DNA of 64,000 bases, taken from the NCBI RefSeq assembly GCF_014192055.1, contig NZ_JACHXM010000002.1, positions 307,857-371,856 on the forward strand, written 5' to 3'. The stretch's first letter is position 1; the number at the start of each line of letters is the position of its first letter. The DNA comes from Halomonas organivorans (GTDB lineage: Bacteria; Pseudomonadota; Gammaproteobacteria; Pseudomonadales; Halomonadaceae). A program made the translations under genes and the position numbers. Under the pieces are notes generated by a model that saw nothing but the letters and a program-made list of their open reading frames with translations, did not search any database and was not told the origin of the DNA. Shown here piece by piece: positions 36,575 through 46,590 of the stretch.

Positions 36575-36891
36575 AGCCCCCGAACCCCCTCCGCCTCGGC
36601 CAGCGCAAGGGCCCGCCCCGACAGGGCCAGTGAAGGTCGCCCGAGGGCGTCGTTGACCACCTGGATCTCGCTCCAGCGCATGCCACGCCGCAGGCCCGTG
36701 CCCAAGGCCTTGACGAAGGCCTCCTTGGCGGCGAAGCGCTTTGCCAGAAAGGACGCCGGCTGTCCTCGCTGCCGATATCCCACCAGCTCGTCGTCGCCCA
36801 GCACCCGCCGGGCAAAGCGCTCGCCGTGACGCGCCTGGGCGGCCTCGAAGCGCGCCACCCGGGCGATATCGGTGCCGATGCCCAGTATCAT
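36514..36891 (-). CDS. acpS: holo-[acyl-carrier-protein] synthase
   Basis: Phosphopantetheinyl transferase of 125 residues that activates acyl carrier protein. The two signatures are complete: [16 protein letters not shown] at the N-terminus, and [16 protein letters not shown] in the middle, with the Asp and Glu magnesium ligands. It overlaps the upstream pdxJ gene as ATGA, the usual pdxJ-acpS coupling. It is convergent with, and overlaps by 61 bp, the sensor kinase gene. Confidence 0.95.
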   Translation of the reverse strand: MILGIGTDIARVARFEAAQARHGERFARRVLGDDELVGYRQRGQPASFLAKRFAAKEAFVKALGTGLRRGMRWSEIQVVNDALGRPSLALSGRALALAEAEGVRGLHLSLSDESAFAVAFVVLED

Positions 36892-37688
36892 CCGCAGCAG
36901 CCGCTCCCTGCCTCATGGTCATGGTCGTGCTCGTCGAGCGCCGCCACGAAGCCGGCCTCCTGACCGGCGATCGCCAGGCGCTTCATCTCGACCACCGCCT
37001 CCTTGAGGCCAACGAACAGCGACCGAGCGATGATGGCATGGCCGATGTTGAGCTCGTGCAGCCCGGGAATGGCCGCAACCGCCTCGACGTTGTGATAGTG
37101 CAGGCCGTGACCGGCGTTCACGGTCAGGCCCAGCTCAGCGGCCATCTCGGCGGCGGCCACCAGCCGGGCATGCTCTCGGGCCGCCTCGTCGCCGGTCGCC
37201 TCGGCATAGGCACCGGTGTGCAGCTCGATCACCGGCGCTCCCGCCCGGGCGGCCGCTTCCACCTGCCGGGGATCAGGGTCGATGAACAGCGACACCTCGC
37301 AGCCCGCCGCAGCGAGCCGCCGGCACGCCTCCTCGATCGACTCGAAGCCGCCGACCACGTCCAGGCCGCCCTCGGTGGTCAGCTCCTCACGCTTCTCCGG
37401 CACCAGGCAGACGTGGGCCGGGCGGATCTCCTCGGCTAGCGCCAGCATCGCCTCGGTGACCGCCATCTCCAGGTTCATGCGCGTATTCAGCACCTCGGCC
37501 AGCAAGCGCACGTCACGTTCCTGGATGTGCCGGCGGTCCTCGCGCAGGTGCACGGTGATACCGTCGGCCCCGGCCTCCTCGGCCAGCAGCGCCGCCTGGA
37601 CGGGATCGGGATAGCGGGTACCGCGCGCCTGGCGCAGTGTCGCGATGTGGTCGATATTGACGCCGAGCAGGATGCGAGGGGGATGCAT
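36888..37688 (-). CDS. pdxJ: pyridoxine 5'-phosphate synthase
   Basis: TIM-barrel enzyme of 266 residues that closes the pyridoxine ring from deoxyxylulose phosphate and aminoacetone phosphate. Signatures are [44 protein letters not shown] and [14 protein letters not shown]. The ATG at 37688 is chosen: AAGGAGAG lies 6 nt upstream and the residues after it match the family. The frame stays open upstream only because it crosses a heptanucleotide repeat. A short His/Asp-rich C-terminal end ([15 protein letters not shown]) is unusual and may bind metal. Confidence 0.95.
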   Translation of the reverse strand: MHPPRILLGVNIDHIATLRQARGTRYPDPVQAALLAEEAGADGITVHLREDRRHIQERDVRLLAEVLNTRMNLEMAVTEAMLALAEEIRPAHVCLVPEKREELTTEGGLDVVGGFESIEEACRRLAAAGCEVSLFIDPDPRQVEAAARAGAPVIELHTGAYAEATGDEAAREHARLVAAAEMAAELGLTVNAGHGLHYHNVEAVAAIPGLHELNIGHAIIARSLFVGLKEAVVEMKRLAIAGQEAGFVAALDEHDHDHEAGSGCCG

Positions 37689-37704
37689 GGGGCTCTCCTT
37701 CGGT

Positions 37705-37756
37705 AAGCTGGAAGCTGGAAGCTGGAAGCTGGAAGCTGGAAGCTGGAAGCTGGAAG
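37705..37756. repeat. heptanucleotide tandem repeat, AAGCTGG x 7
   Basis: Seven exact copies of the 7-bp unit AAGCTGG occupy 37705-37753, followed by a partial AAG. They lie 16 bp upstream of the pdxJ start, immediately before its ribosome-binding site, in the recO-pdxJ gap. Slippage here would change the pdxJ 5' untranslated region. Confidence 0.95.
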
Positions 37757-37787
37757 ACAGCATGTTACCATCCAGCTGTGCCACAAG

Positions 37788-37836
37788 CCTTTCTTCAAGC
37801 TTCCAGGCGCGCAGCGCCGTTCTTCAAGCTTGGCGC
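37788..37836. repeat. dispersed palindromic element at the recO 3' end
   Basis: A GGCGC-GCA-GCGCC hairpin (about 37806-37818) is flanked by two copies of TTCTTCAAGCTT. The second copy contains the recO stop codon. The 20-bp core CTTCCAGGCGCGCAGCGCCG (37800-37819) recurs exactly at 55117-55136, followed in both places by TCTTCAA after one mismatch. Confidence 0.75.
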
Positions 37837-38525
37837 GCACGCCGCCGCGCGGCCAGTTGACGCATCCACTCGCGGGAACGCAGCGGTCGACTGCCCAGCA
37901 GCGGCGCCAGGGCCGCACGAGTTACCGCCTTGGCCGGGCCGGCCAATCCCGGCTCTCGCCAGTCGCCGCTGGCCAGCAGTTTCAGGGTGCGCCCGTCGAT
38001 GCCGAACTCGCCCGGCACGAAGGCCCGGGAGTCGGCCTCGAAGACATAGCGGGCCTGGGGGTCCAGGGCCTGACCATCGGCAGAACAGAAACGCGGCTCG
38101 GCATCCAGGGCCTCGAGCAGCGACAGCTCCAGACGGCGCAGCGCGCCGGCCCGCCCCTCGGGACGCGGCAACGCCTCCAGCGCGGCAGCGTAGAAGGCGA
38201 AGACATCGCCCACCGGCAGCTCCACCGGCAACAGCCGGGTCAGCAATTCGTTGGCATAGAGCCCGCACAGCAGCCCCTCGCCCGCCAGCATCGCCGCCGG
38301 CGCCCGACTCTCGATCAGCGATAGCCGCTTGAGCTCGCCCTGACCGCTCCAGGTGAGATGCAGGGGAGCGAAAGGCTGAAGCGTGGCTCGGGCACGGCTA
38401 CCGGGGCGCTGCACGCCACGCGCCACCGCTCGCACCCGGCCGTGGTCGAGCGTCAGCAGCTCGACCAGGGCGCTGGTCTCGCGGTAGGGGCGCTTGTGCA
38501 GCAGGTAGGCCGGCTGAGGAGTCAT
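37824..38525 (-). CDS. recO: DNA repair protein RecO
   Basis: Recombination mediator of 233 residues in the RecFOR pathway that helps load RecA on SSB-coated DNA. The N-terminal OB fold reads PAYLLHKRPYRETSALVELLTLDHGRVRAVARG, and the helical part contains GLYANELLTRLLP. The metal-binding Cys cluster of some RecO proteins is not evident (only FCSADGQ). It lies in the usual era-recO-pdxJ order but is bordered on both sides by heptanucleotide tandem repeats. Confidence 0.93.
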   Translation of the reverse strand: MTPQPAYLLHKRPYRETSALVELLTLDHGRVRAVARGVQRPGSRARATLQPFAPLHLTWSGQGELKRLSLIESRAPAAMLAGEGLLCGLYANELLTRLLPVELPVGDVFAFYAAALEALPRPEGRAGALRRLELSLLEALDAEPRFCSADGQALDPQARYVFEADSRAFVPGEFGIDGRTLKLLASGDWREPGLAGPAKAVTRAALAPLLGSRPLRSREWMRQLAARRRARQA

Positions 38526-38545
38526 GGGATGCCGTTAAAGAGAAT

Positions 38546-38650
38546 CGAAGCTCGTAGCTCGCAACTCGAAGCTCGAAGCTCGTAGCTCGTAGCTCGTAGC
38601 TCGTAGCTCGTAGCTCGTAGCTCGTAGCTCGTAGCTCGTAGCTCGTAGCT
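38546..38650. repeat. heptanucleotide tandem repeat, CGTAGCT family x 15
   Basis: Fifteen 7-bp units fill 38546-38650 between the recO start and the era stop. The last ten are exact CGTAGCT. The first five are variants (CGAAGCT, CGTAGCT, CGCAACT, CGAAGCT, CGAAGCT), so the array is degenerate at the recO side and homogeneous at the era side, as expected after recent expansion. Confidence 0.96.
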
Positions 38651-38655
38651 CGAAA

Positions 38656-39555
38656 TCAGTCTAAGTCGTAGCCCAGACTCTTCAAGGCTCGCTCGTCGTC
38701 GGACCAACCGCGCTTGACCTTGACCCAGAGGTTGAGCATGACCTTGGCGTCGAACGCCCGCTCCATGTCCAAGCGCGCCTCACGCCCGATCTTCTTGATG
38801 CGCTCACCTCGTTCGCCGATCAGGATCTTCTTCTGTCCCTGACGCTCGACCATGATCAGGGCGCTGATGTGCACCACCTTGCCCTCGTCGCGGAACTCCT
38901 CGATCTCCACGGTCATCTGGTACGGCAGCTCGTCGCCGAGCTGGCGCATGACCTTCTCGCGAACCAGCTCCGCGGCCAGGAAACGCTGGCTCTTGTCCGT
39001 GACCTGGTCATCGGGGAAAAAGTGCACGCTCTCGGGCAGGTGCCTGGCGACCTCGGCCTCGAGATCGGCCACGTGGGTACCGTGCTTGGCCGCGATCGGC
39101 ACGATGGCGGCGAAGTCGCGCCGGGCGCCGACCGACTCCAGCCACGGCAGCAGCTCCGTCTTGTCCTTGAGGCGATCCACCTTGTTGACCGCCAGGATCA
39201 CCGGCGCCTCGACCTTGGCCAGGCGCTCCAGCACTATCTGGTCCTCGGCGGACCACCGAGTGCGGTCGATGATGAAGACCACGCAGTCCACGTCGCGCAG
39301 GGCCTGGGTGGCGGCCTGGTTCATGAAGCGATTGATGGCCTTGTTGCGATCCTTCTCGAGAATATGGATCCCCGGCGTATCGACATAGATGAACTGGGCA
39401 TCGCCCTCGGTCTTGATGCCCATCACCTGATGGCGAGTGGTCTGGGGACGCCGCGAGGTAATGGAAATCTTCTGGCCGAGGATACGATTCATCAGCGTCG
39501 ACTTGCCGACGTTGGGCCGGCCGACGATGGCCACGAAGCCACAGGTCTGGCTCAT
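38656..39555 (-). CDS. era: GTPase Era
   Basis: Ras-like GTPase of 299 residues that binds the 3' end of 16S rRNA and assists 30S maturation. G1 GRPNVGKST, the switch region TTRHQVMG, G3 DTPGIH and G4 NKVD are present, and the C-terminal KH domain contains [18 protein letters not shown]. The start overlaps the rnc stop by 4 nt (ATGA). A heptanucleotide array begins 6 bp past its stop codon. Confidence 0.97.
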   Translation of the reverse strand: MSQTCGFVAIVGRPNVGKSTLMNRILGQKISITSRRPQTTRHQVMGIKTEGDAQFIYVDTPGIHILEKDRNKAINRFMNQAATQALRDVDCVVFIIDRTRWSAEDQIVLERLAKVEAPVILAVNKVDRLKDKTELLPWLESVGARRDFAAIVPIAAKHGTHVADLEAEVARHLPESVHFFPDDQVTDKSQRFLAAELVREKVMRQLGDELPYQMTVEIEEFRDEGKVVHISALIMVERQGQKKILIGERGERIKKIGREARLDMERAFDAKVMLNLWVKVKRGWSDDERALKSLGYDLD

Positions 39556-40238
39556 GAGCGCCCTCCTTGTTCGAACCGGGCCAGGGCACGCTCGGCGGCC
39601 TGCTGCTCGGCGTGGCGACGACTCGATCCCGTCCCGCGGGTATGCTCTTCCAGCATTTCCACGTGGCACTCCACGGTGAAGGTCTGGGCATGGGCCTCCC
39701 CCTCCACCGAGATCACCTCGTAGCGCGGCAGCGCCGCCTGGCGGGACTGCAGAAATTCCTGCAGGCGAGTCTTGGGGTCCTTCTGGGTGTCCTGAAGGTC
39801 GATGGCCTCAAGGCGCTCGGCGTACCAGGCCAGCACCCGGGCACGGGCGGTATCCATGCCGGCGTCCAGGTAGATGGCGCCGATCACCGCCTCGACGGCA
39901 TCGGCGAGGATGGAGTCGCGGCGATGGCCGCCGCTCTTCATCTCTCCGGAGCCCAGGCGCAGGTAATCGCCGAATTCCATCTCGCGGGCCAGCTCGGCCA
40001 GGGTCTGGCCCTTGACCAGGCGGGCGCGCAGGCGGGACAGCTGCCCCTCCCTTGCCTGGGGAAAGCGCTGGTAGAGGTCCTCGGCGATGACGAAGTTGAC
40101 AATCGAATCGCCGAGGAACTCCAGGCGCTCGTTGTTGCGACCGCCGTAGCTACGATGGGTGAGGGCCAGTTCGAGCAGTTCGGACTGCGCGAAGTCGTGG
40201 CCGATACGGCGGCTGAAGATGGTCAGGGAATTGCTCAC
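39552..40238 (-). CDS. rnc: ribonuclease III
   Basis: Double-strand-specific endoribonuclease of 228 residues that processes rRNA and regulatory duplexes. The catalytic signature [15 protein letters not shown] is followed by [23 protein letters not shown]. The C-terminal dsRNA-binding domain starts at [12 protein letters not shown] and ends [15 protein letters not shown]. It overlaps era by 4 nt and follows lepB by 42 nt. Confidence 0.97.
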   Translation of the reverse strand: MSNSLTIFSRRIGHDFAQSELLELALTHRSYGGRNNERLEFLGDSIVNFVIAEDLYQRFPQAREGQLSRLRARLVKGQTLAELAREMEFGDYLRLGSGEMKSGGHRRDSILADAVEAVIGAIYLDAGMDTARARVLAWYAERLEAIDLQDTQKDPKTRLQEFLQSRQAALPRYEVISVEGEAHAQTFTVECHVEMLEEHTRGTGSSRRHAEQQAAERALARFEQGGRS

Positions 40239-40280
40239 GAAGCTCCTGCTATGTCATGCAAGGAATGCCGCTCCCGGCAT

Positions 40281-41087
40281 TCATTGGATACGGCGCACAC
40301 TGGTGAAACTCGGCAGTCCGCCGTTCCAGTGCATCCAGACGGCGAAGGCCTTGCCGACGATGTTCTCCTCCGGCACGAAGCCCCAGTAGCGGCTGTCGTT
40401 GGAGTGGTCGCGGTTGTCCCCCATCATGAAATAGTGTCCCGGCGGCACCACGATCTCGCGCATCTGCGGGCCGGGGTCGCGTGGATTATTGTAGATAGGG
40501 TGGTCCGCCTCGCCCAGTTGCTCCTGCATCAACAGCTCATCGGGAGCCCCTTGAGGGCCGGCCTCGATCAACGACTTGGGCACCGGCTCGCCATTGACGA
40601 AGAGCTGCTTGTCTTCGTAGCGAATCTGATCTCCAGGCAGGCCGATCACCCGCTTGATGAAGTTCACCGAGGGTTCGTTGGGGAACCGGAACACCATGAC
40701 ATCGCCACGTTCCGGCTCGCCGACGTCGAGGAACTTGGTGTCGAGCACCGGCAGGCGCAGGCCATAGGCGAACTTGTTGACCAGGATGAAATCGCCCACC
40801 TCGAGGGTCGGGCGCATCGAACCGGAGGGAATCTGGAAGGGTTCGACCAGGAAGCTGCGCAGCACCAGCACGACCAGCAGCACCGGGAAGAAGGAGCGCG
40901 CGTAATCTACCGGCCAAGGCTCCTTGAGCGCCTTTTCGCGGACGGCGGGATCAACGCCCTCGGTGGTACCGGCCTCGACGCTGGCCGTGAGGCGAGCCCG
41001 GCGCGCCGGCCGCCACCACACCAGGTCCAGCAGCCAGATCGCTCCGGTGACCAGCACGGCCACCGTCAGCAGGAGTGCAAAATCCAT
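40281..41087 (-). CDS. lepB: signal peptidase I
   Basis: Inner-membrane peptidase of 268 residues that removes Sec and Tat signal peptides. Two N-terminal membrane segments (about 4-24 and 63-79) precede the catalytic domain. The catalytic dyad is Ser90 in PSGSMRPTL and Lys145 in NFIKRVIGLPGD. MMGDNRDHSNDSRYWG is the conserved C-terminal block. It lies between lepA (16 nt upstream) and rnc. Confidence 0.96.
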   Translation of the reverse strand: MDFALLLTVAVLVTGAIWLLDLVWWRPARRARLTASVEAGTTEGVDPAVREKALKEPWPVDYARSFFPVLLVVLVLRSFLVEPFQIPSGSMRPTLEVGDFILVNKFAYGLRLPVLDTKFLDVGEPERGDVMVFRFPNEPSVNFIKRVIGLPGDQIRYEDKQLFVNGEPVPKSLIEAGPQGAPDELLMQEQLGEADHPIYNNPRDPGPQMREIVVPPGHYFMMGDNRDHSNDSRYWGFVPEENIVGKAFAVWMHWNGGLPSFTSVRRIQ

Positions 41088-41103
41088 CAGTCGTTGCCCT
41101 TCC

Positions 41104-42924
41104 TTAGTCGTCGTTCACCTTGAGCACGGCGAGGAAGGCATCCTGGGGAATCTCCACCCGGCCGACCTGCTTCATGCGTTTCTTGCCCGCCTTCTGCTTC
41201 TCGAGAAGCTTCTTCTTGCGCGAGGCGTCGCCGCCGTAGCACTTGGCGGTGACGTTCTTGCGCAGCGCCTTGACGGTGGAGCGCGCCACTACCTGGCCGC
41301 CGATGGCCGCCTGGATGGCCACGTCGAACATCTGCCGCGGAATCAGTTCTTTCATCTTTTCGACCAGCACCCGCCCGCGGGAGTGGGCATGATCGCGGTG
41401 AATGATCACGGCCAGGGCATCCACCCTGTCGCCGTTGATCAGCACGTCCAGGCGCACCAGCTTGGCGGCCTCGAAGCGCTCGAAGTTGTACTCCAGCGAG
41501 GCATAGCCCTTGGAGATGGACTTGAGGCGATCGAAGAAATCCATCACCACCTCGGCCATGGGCAGCTCGTAGGTGAGCTGGATCTGGCTGCCCAGGAACA
41601 GCATGTCGAGCTGGGTGCCGCGACGCTGCTCGCACTCGGCGATCACGTTGCCGACGAACTCCTGGGGCACCAGGATGCTGGCCCGCACCACGGGCTCGCG
41701 CATCTCCTCCACGTCGGCCATGTCGGGCAGCTTGGAGGGGTTGGAGACGTAGCGGACCTCGCCGTCCTTCATCAGCAGCTCGTAGACCACGGTCGGCGCA
41801 GTGGTCAGCAGGTCGAGGTCGTACTCGCGTTCCAGCCGCTCCTGGACGATCTCCATGTGCAGGGTGCCGAGGAAGCCGACCCGGAAACCGAAACCCAGGG
41901 CATCGGAGTTCTCCGGCTCATAGTCCAGGGAGGCATCGTTGAGGGCCAGCTTCTCCAGGGCGTCGCGGAAGTCCTCGTAGTCGTCGGCACTGACCGGGAA
42001 CATGCCGGCATAGACCTGGGGCTTGACCTTCTGGAAGCCCGGCAGGCGCTTGACGTCCGGGGTCTTGGCGTGGGTGATGGTATCGCCCACCGGCGCGCCG
42101 TGGATGTCCTTGATCCCGGCCACCACGAAGCCCACTTCGCCGGCGCGCAACACATCGGTCTCGCGGCGCTGGGGAGTGAAGATGCCGACCTGATTGGCCT
42201 GCCAGTCGCGGCCGGTCGACGTGATACGGATCTTGTCGTTCTTGTTCAGCGTGCCGTCGAAGATACGCACCAACGACACCACGCCCAGATAGTTGTCGAA
42301 CCAGGAGTCGATGATCAGCGCCTGCAGCGGCGCCTCGCGGTCGCCCTTGGGCGGCGGGATATCACGCACCAGTCGCTCGAGCAGCGCATCGATGCCGAGC
42401 CCGCTCTTGGCCGACACCTGGCAGGCGTCGGTGGCGTCCAGACCGATGATCTCCTCGATTTCCACGCTGACCTTGTCCGGATCGGCCTGGGGAAGGTCCA
42501 TCTTGTTGAGTACCGGCAGCACCTCGAGGCCCTGCTCGATGGCGGTATAGCAGTTGGCCACCGACTGGGCCTCGACGCCCTGGGCGGCATCCACCACCAG
42601 CAGGGCGCCCTCGCAGGCGTACAGCGAGCGGGACACTTCGTAGGAGAAGTCCACGTGCCCCGGAGTATCGATGAAGTTCAGCTGATAGACGTTGCCGTCC
42701 TGAGCATGATAATCCAGCGTCACCGACTGGGCCTTGATGGTGATACCGCGCTCGCGCTCCAGGTCCATGGAGTCGAGCACCTGGTCCTTGAGTTCTCGCT
42801 CCGTGAGCCCCCCACAGTTCTGGATCAGGCGATCGGCCAGGGTCGATTTGCCGTGATCGATGTGGGCAATAATGGAAAAGTTCCGTATCCCGTTGATTAC
42901 TTTGCGGTTATCGCTTTCTGACAT
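41104..42924 (-). CDS. lepA: elongation factor 4 (LepA)
   Basis: Translational GTPase of 606 residues. The G domain contains [15 protein letters not shown], the switch region [21 protein letters not shown] and NKMDLP. EF-G-like domains follow and the LepA-specific C-terminus includes [21 protein letters not shown]. The ATG at 42924 adds about 10 residues before the usual [12 protein letters not shown]; no clear ribosome-binding site helps to decide. It follows mucD, as in many gammaproteobacteria. Confidence 0.96.
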   Translation of the reverse strand: MSESDNRKVINGIRNFSIIAHIDHGKSTLADRLIQNCGGLTERELKDQVLDSMDLERERGITIKAQSVTLDYHAQDGNVYQLNFIDTPGHVDFSYEVSRSLYACEGALLVVDAAQGVEAQSVANCYTAIEQGLEVLPVLNKMDLPQADPDKVSVEIEEIIGLDATDACQVSAKSGLGIDALLERLVRDIPPPKGDREAPLQALIIDSWFDNYLGVVSLVRIFDGTLNKNDKIRITSTGRDWQANQVGIFTPQRRETDVLRAGEVGFVVAGIKDIHGAPVGDTITHAKTPDVKRLPGFQKVKPQVYAGMFPVSADDYEDFRDALEKLALNDASLDYEPENSDALGFGFRVGFLGTLHMEIVQERLEREYDLDLLTTAPTVVYELLMKDGEVRYVSNPSKLPDMADVEEMREPVVRASILVPQEFVGNVIAECEQRRGTQLDMLFLGSQIQLTYELPMAEVVMDFFDRLKSISKGYASLEYNFERFEAAKLVRLDVLINGDRVDALAVIIHRDHAHSRGRVLVEKMKELIPRQMFDVAIQAAIGGQVVARSTVKALRKNVTAKCYGGDASRKKKLLEKQKAGKKRMKQVGRVEIPQDAFLAVLKVNDD

Positions 42925-43088
42925 TCGAAAAAGATCCGGTTCGTGTACGCACCCGTGTACAAATATTGGCGTTCGCCGTCTCTGGTGCGTCGAGTGAGAT
43001 GGCGGCATTGTAGCGGGATGCGCCGGCCAGATACAGCGACCCGACGGCATGGCCGTCGGGTCGCTGGTCACGACGAGGGTCGCATCGA

Positions 43089-44510
43089 TCAGTCGCTGGC
43101 CAGGCGCAGCGCCACGTAGTAGGACCGCCCGTCACGATAGAGCCGCACCGGCACCGCGCTACCCTCCGGCAGCTCGGTCACCAGCTCGGACAGCTGGTCA
43201 GGGCTTTCCACAGGCTGCTGGCCGATGCTGACCAGGACATCGCCGGGCCGGATTCCGGCCGCCGCCGCAATGCCGTCGGGATCGACCTCGGTCACCTGAA
43301 CGCCGTGATCGAGCTCCAGCTTGCGCCGCTGCGATTCGTCCAGCGATTGCACCGCCACCCCCAGTCGTGCAGGCGCGGCATGCCCGTCACCGGCGTCACC
43401 GCCGGACGACTGGCTATCCGGCCACTTGCCGACCTCGACGCTCAGCGTCTCGCGCTCACCGTCGCGCAGCACGGTGAGGTCCACGCTACCACCGGGTGAC
43501 ACATGGCCGATCAGACGCGGCAGGGTGCTGGAACGATCGACGCCCTTACCGTTGACCTCGAGGATGATGTCACCGGCCTTGAGACCACCCTCGGCCGCCG
43601 GCCCTTCAGGATCGAGATCGGCGATCAACGCGCCTTCGGGGTTGTCCATGCCGAAGGACTCGGCCAGCTCACGGGACACCGGCTGGATCATCACCCCGAG
43701 CCAGCCACGCTCGACGGAGCCACTGGCGCGCAGCTGGTCGGCGACTTCCATCGCCACGTTGATGGGAATCGCGAAGGACAGCCCCATGAAACCGCCGCTA
43801 CGGGTAAAGATCTGGGAGTTGATGCCCACCACTTCGCCATCGAGGTTGAACAGCGGACCACCGGAGTTGCCCGGGTTGATCGCCACGTCGGTCTGGATGA
43901 AGGGCACGTAGACATCACGCGGCAAGGTGCGGTTGATGGCACTCACGATACCGGACGTCACCGAGTGATCGAAGCCAAACGGCGAGCCGATGGCCGCCAC
44001 CCATTCACCCACCTCAAGCTGGTCGGAGTCGCCCAGCGTGAGCGTCGGCAGGTCGTCGGCATCGACCTTGAGCACCGCCACGTCGGTCTTCTCGTCGGCC
44101 CCGACCAGCTCGGCCTCGAGCTCCCGGCGGTCGTTGAGACGCACCAGGATCTGATCGGCACCATCGACCACATGGGCGTTGGTCATGATGTAGCCGTCCT
44201 CGCTGATGATGAAGCCCGAGCCCAGCGACTGGCGCTCCTCGCTGTGGCCGTGCCCTCCTCCAGGCGGCGTCGGCAGCTGGTCGCCGAAGAAGTGGCGAAA
44301 GATCTCGGGAATTTCCTGGTTACCGAAGCCGCGGAAGGGCGAATCGCGACGATCCACCACGCGGGAGGTGGAGATGTTGACAACCCCTGGCGCGGCATCC
44401 TTCACCAGTTCGGTGAAGTCCGGCAATTCGCGGGCCATGGCGGACTGGGTGGCAAACAGCGCCACGACCAGCAGCACCCAGAGGGATAGCGTGCGCGTCA
44501 TGCGTGTCAT
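43089..44510 (-). CDS. mucD: periplasmic serine protease MucD/DegP family
   Basis: HtrA-type protease-chaperone of 473 residues, exported by a Sec signal peptide ([17 protein letters not shown]). The catalytic triad is His113 in TNAHVVDG, Asp143 in [10 protein letters not shown] and Ser216 in [10 protein letters not shown]. Two PDZ domains follow, with [10 protein letters not shown] and RLGVAVQSL openings. The ATG at 44510 is preceded by AGGAG at about 7 nt. Its place downstream of rpoE-mucA-mucB makes it the MucD of the sigma-E regulon. Confidence 0.94.
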   Translation of the reverse strand: MTRMTRTLSLWVLLVVALFATQSAMARELPDFTELVKDAAPGVVNISTSRVVDRRDSPFRGFGNQEIPEIFRHFFGDQLPTPPGGGHGHSEERQSLGSGFIISEDGYIMTNAHVVDGADQILVRLNDRRELEAELVGADEKTDVAVLKVDADDLPTLTLGDSDQLEVGEWVAAIGSPFGFDHSVTSGIVSAINRTLPRDVYVPFIQTDVAINPGNSGGPLFNLDGEVVGINSQIFTRSGGFMGLSFAIPINVAMEVADQLRASGSVERGWLGVMIQPVSRELAESFGMDNPEGALIADLDPEGPAAEGGLKAGDIILEVNGKGVDRSSTLPRLIGHVSPGGSVDLTVLRDGERETLSVEVGKWPDSQSSGGDAGDGHAAPARLGVAVQSLDESQRRKLELDHGVQVTEVDPDGIAAAAGIRPGDVLVSIGQQPVESPDQLSELVTELPEGSAVPVRLYRDGRSYYVALRLASD

Positions 44511-44697
44511 GAATGACTCCTGTGACAAGGTGCAATGGATGGCAAGGACATCTGCCCCTACCCCTTACCCCGACGAGGGCAAAAGGTTCAGCAAGGCGGC
44601 GGCACGAGCCATGGCCGCCGACGACAAAAGCCGGCCGCGCGGAGGTGTCGAAACAACGCTATCGCCTGGCCGTGCGACGACACCACGGCGGCGACGT

Positions 44698-45717
44698 TCA
44701 TGGCGCGTCTTCCGCATCGCTGGCCGAGGCCTCGGTCGGCGCCTCGGGAGCCCAGACCACGGACTCGACCACGCGCCGCAGGACCTGGGGCGGCAGTTCG
44801 CCCATGGCCACGACCTGCCGTGGCTGACCGCCAAGTTCACGGTGCAGCACCGCGGCATGGGAAACGCCCAGGCGATGGATGCCGGGAATCAGCAGGTCGC
44901 GATTCTCGAGAGGTTCGACGAAAAGGCTGAGCGTCGACAGGCCATCGCCGTAGACCCGATGCCTGACGCCCGGACGACGCTCACCATGGGTCTTCACCGG
45001 CTGGGCAACGAACCCCTCCGGTAGCCAACGAGGCTGCCAGGGCTGACGGGGAGGATATTGCCCCTGTGCCAGGCCGACACGGCCCTGGTAGAGCTGCGGG
45101 GAACGCAGCTCGGTGATCTGGAAGGTCTCGACCACCCTGCCCCGCTCGTCGAGCAGCATCTGCTTGAGCGGCAGGGCGGTGGCGGCATCGAGCCACAGGC
45201 GGTGGCCATAGCGCTGATCATCGAGGGGCTCGATGTCCAGGCGCATTGCATGACGACCGGCGATGCGATCCGACCCGGAGAGCTGAAGACGATAGAGGCC
45301 ATCGAGATGCCCGACGATGGCCTCGGGAGAGGCCGAAGGCGCCTTGCCCGGAGCCATGCCCCCCAACCGTGCGATGCGCCCCTCACGTTCGAAGGCGACC
45401 GCAGGTCCGTCGAGGAAACGTGCCACCTCTCGCTCGACGCCGTCTTGAATCTCGTGGGACATGGCCAGGCTGCGTACGCCGTCGCTGCCGATGCGCACGG
45501 CCCTGGCCTGGAAGACATAGCAGTGGCCCGCCCAAAGGCTACGTTCGTACCAGGACACCGCCGAGTCGGGCTCGTCCTCCTCGGCCAGTTGGGTACAGTC
45601 GAAGTCGGAGGACCCCGAGTCCAGCTGGGCCGTGTCCGCCAGCGCAGGTGCCGCGAGGGCGGTTCCGGCCAGCAACCAGGCCCCCAGGCACGCAGCCCTA
45701 CCCCGCTGCCCCCCCAT
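44698..45717 (-). CDS. mucB: sigma-E regulatory protein MucB/RseB
   Basis: Periplasmic regulator of 339 residues that binds the anti-sigma factor MucA and protects it from proteolysis until lipids or LPS are sensed. A signal peptide (CLGAWLLAGTALAAPALA) is followed by a MucB/RseB fold with a LolA-like lipid-binding part and a C-terminal domain ending VMGELPP-like (here VAMGELPPQVLRRVVESV). The ATG at 45717 overlaps the mucA stop as TGATG. The 187 bp before mucD hold nothing I recognise. Confidence 0.88.
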   Translation of the reverse strand: MGGQRGRAACLGAWLLAGTALAAPALADTAQLDSGSSDFDCTQLAEEDEPDSAVSWYERSLWAGHCYVFQARAVRIGSDGVRSLAMSHEIQDGVEREVARFLDGPAVAFEREGRIARLGGMAPGKAPSASPEAIVGHLDGLYRLQLSGSDRIAGRHAMRLDIEPLDDQRYGHRLWLDAATALPLKQMLLDERGRVVETFQITELRSPQLYQGRVGLAQGQYPPRQPWQPRWLPEGFVAQPVKTHGERRPGVRHRVYGDGLSTLSLFVEPLENRDLLIPGIHRLGVSHAAVLHRELGGQPRQVVAMGELPPQVLRRVVESVVWAPEAPTEASASDAEDAP

Positions 45718-46397
45718 CAACGCTGCCCCAGAGACTCGCTTCCCGAGGCCCGCAGCAGCGGCATCCAGACATCACCACCGGTGGCAGCGGCACCTTCGGC
45801 ATGACGATCCAGATAGGATTGCAGAAGCAGCGCCTGCTGGCGATCCATACGCAGCGACTGCCGCTGGGTGGGCGAGAGCATCGTCGGCGCTTCGGCTCCG
45901 ACGGTCATCAGCCCCTGATTGCCGCCGCTCGAGCCCTGGAACATCGGCATGTCCACCAACGATGGCGCCGCACTGCTACCAGTACCAGGCGACGCCCCCA
46001 GCGATTCGGTATTGGCGGCGGTGCTGGCCACCGGCGCCTCGCTGTCACCGAGCGGAGAGGCGCCGTTGTAGAACTGCACGCCGGTGATCACCATCAGCGA
46101 GACCGCAGCGGCAATGCCGGCGCTGCGTCCCAGCGGCAGGGAACGCCGCGTCGTCGAGACGGGTGCCCCCAGCGGGGCGGGCTCGTCACGCAGGCTGGCC
46201 ATGACGCCGGCCGAGAGGTCGGTGGTCATGTCGACGTCGCCCTCGCGTCGCAGCAGGCTCCTCATCAAGTGATAGCGGCGCCAGGCATCCGCCGCGTCGG
46301 GTTCGTCATCCAGCGACTTGAGGACGCGCCGCAGTTCGAGCTCGTCCCCCTCGTTGTCCATTAGCGCAGAAAGCGATTCCCGTGCGTTCTGACTCAT
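45717..46397 (-). CDS. mucA: anti-sigma-E factor MucA/RseA
   Basis: Single-pass membrane anti-sigma factor of 226 residues. The cytoplasmic N-terminal domain ESLSALMDNEGDELELRRVLKSL binds sigma-E. One membrane segment (about residues 93-111, AGIAAAVSLMVITGVQFY) follows. The periplasmic part is Ser/Gly/Ala-rich and ends with a helix DRQQALLLQSYLDRHAE that should contact MucB. It lies about 190 bp after rpoE, longer than in many relatives. I see no other gene in that gap. Confidence 0.88.
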   Translation of the reverse strand: MSQNARESLSALMDNEGDELELRRVLKSLDDEPDAADAWRRYHLMRSLLRREGDVDMTTDLSAGVMASLRDEPAPLGAPVSTTRRSLPLGRSAGIAAAVSLMVITGVQFYNGASPLGDSEAPVASTAANTESLGASPGTGSSAAPSLVDMPMFQGSSGGNQGLMTVGAEAPTMLSPTQRQSLRMDRQQALLLQSYLDRHAEGAAATGGDVWMPLLRASGSESLGQR

Positions 46398-46590
46398 TTC
46401 TCATCACCCTCACAATCGACAAGGCACCACCGCCTTGCATCCTGTTGGAAGCCCGGAATCCCGACCCCATTGCCCGTCGTGTCGGCCATTTCGAGAGGCC
46501 CCTGACCCGCCATGCACGGATCGGTCACCGCATATGACGTCACTCGCGCCCGACAGTTCAGCCAATCCGCAAAAACGGTGGAAATTCGCT

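Noticed and set aside
38546..38650. CRISPR-like repeat array
   Set aside because: Units are 7 bp with no spacers and no cas genes nearby; it is a simple tandem repeat.
40924..42921. 665-codon plus-strand frame opposite lepA
   Set aside because: Shadow of lepA; composition is His/Gln/Gly/Leu-rich as expected for the reverse of conserved codons.
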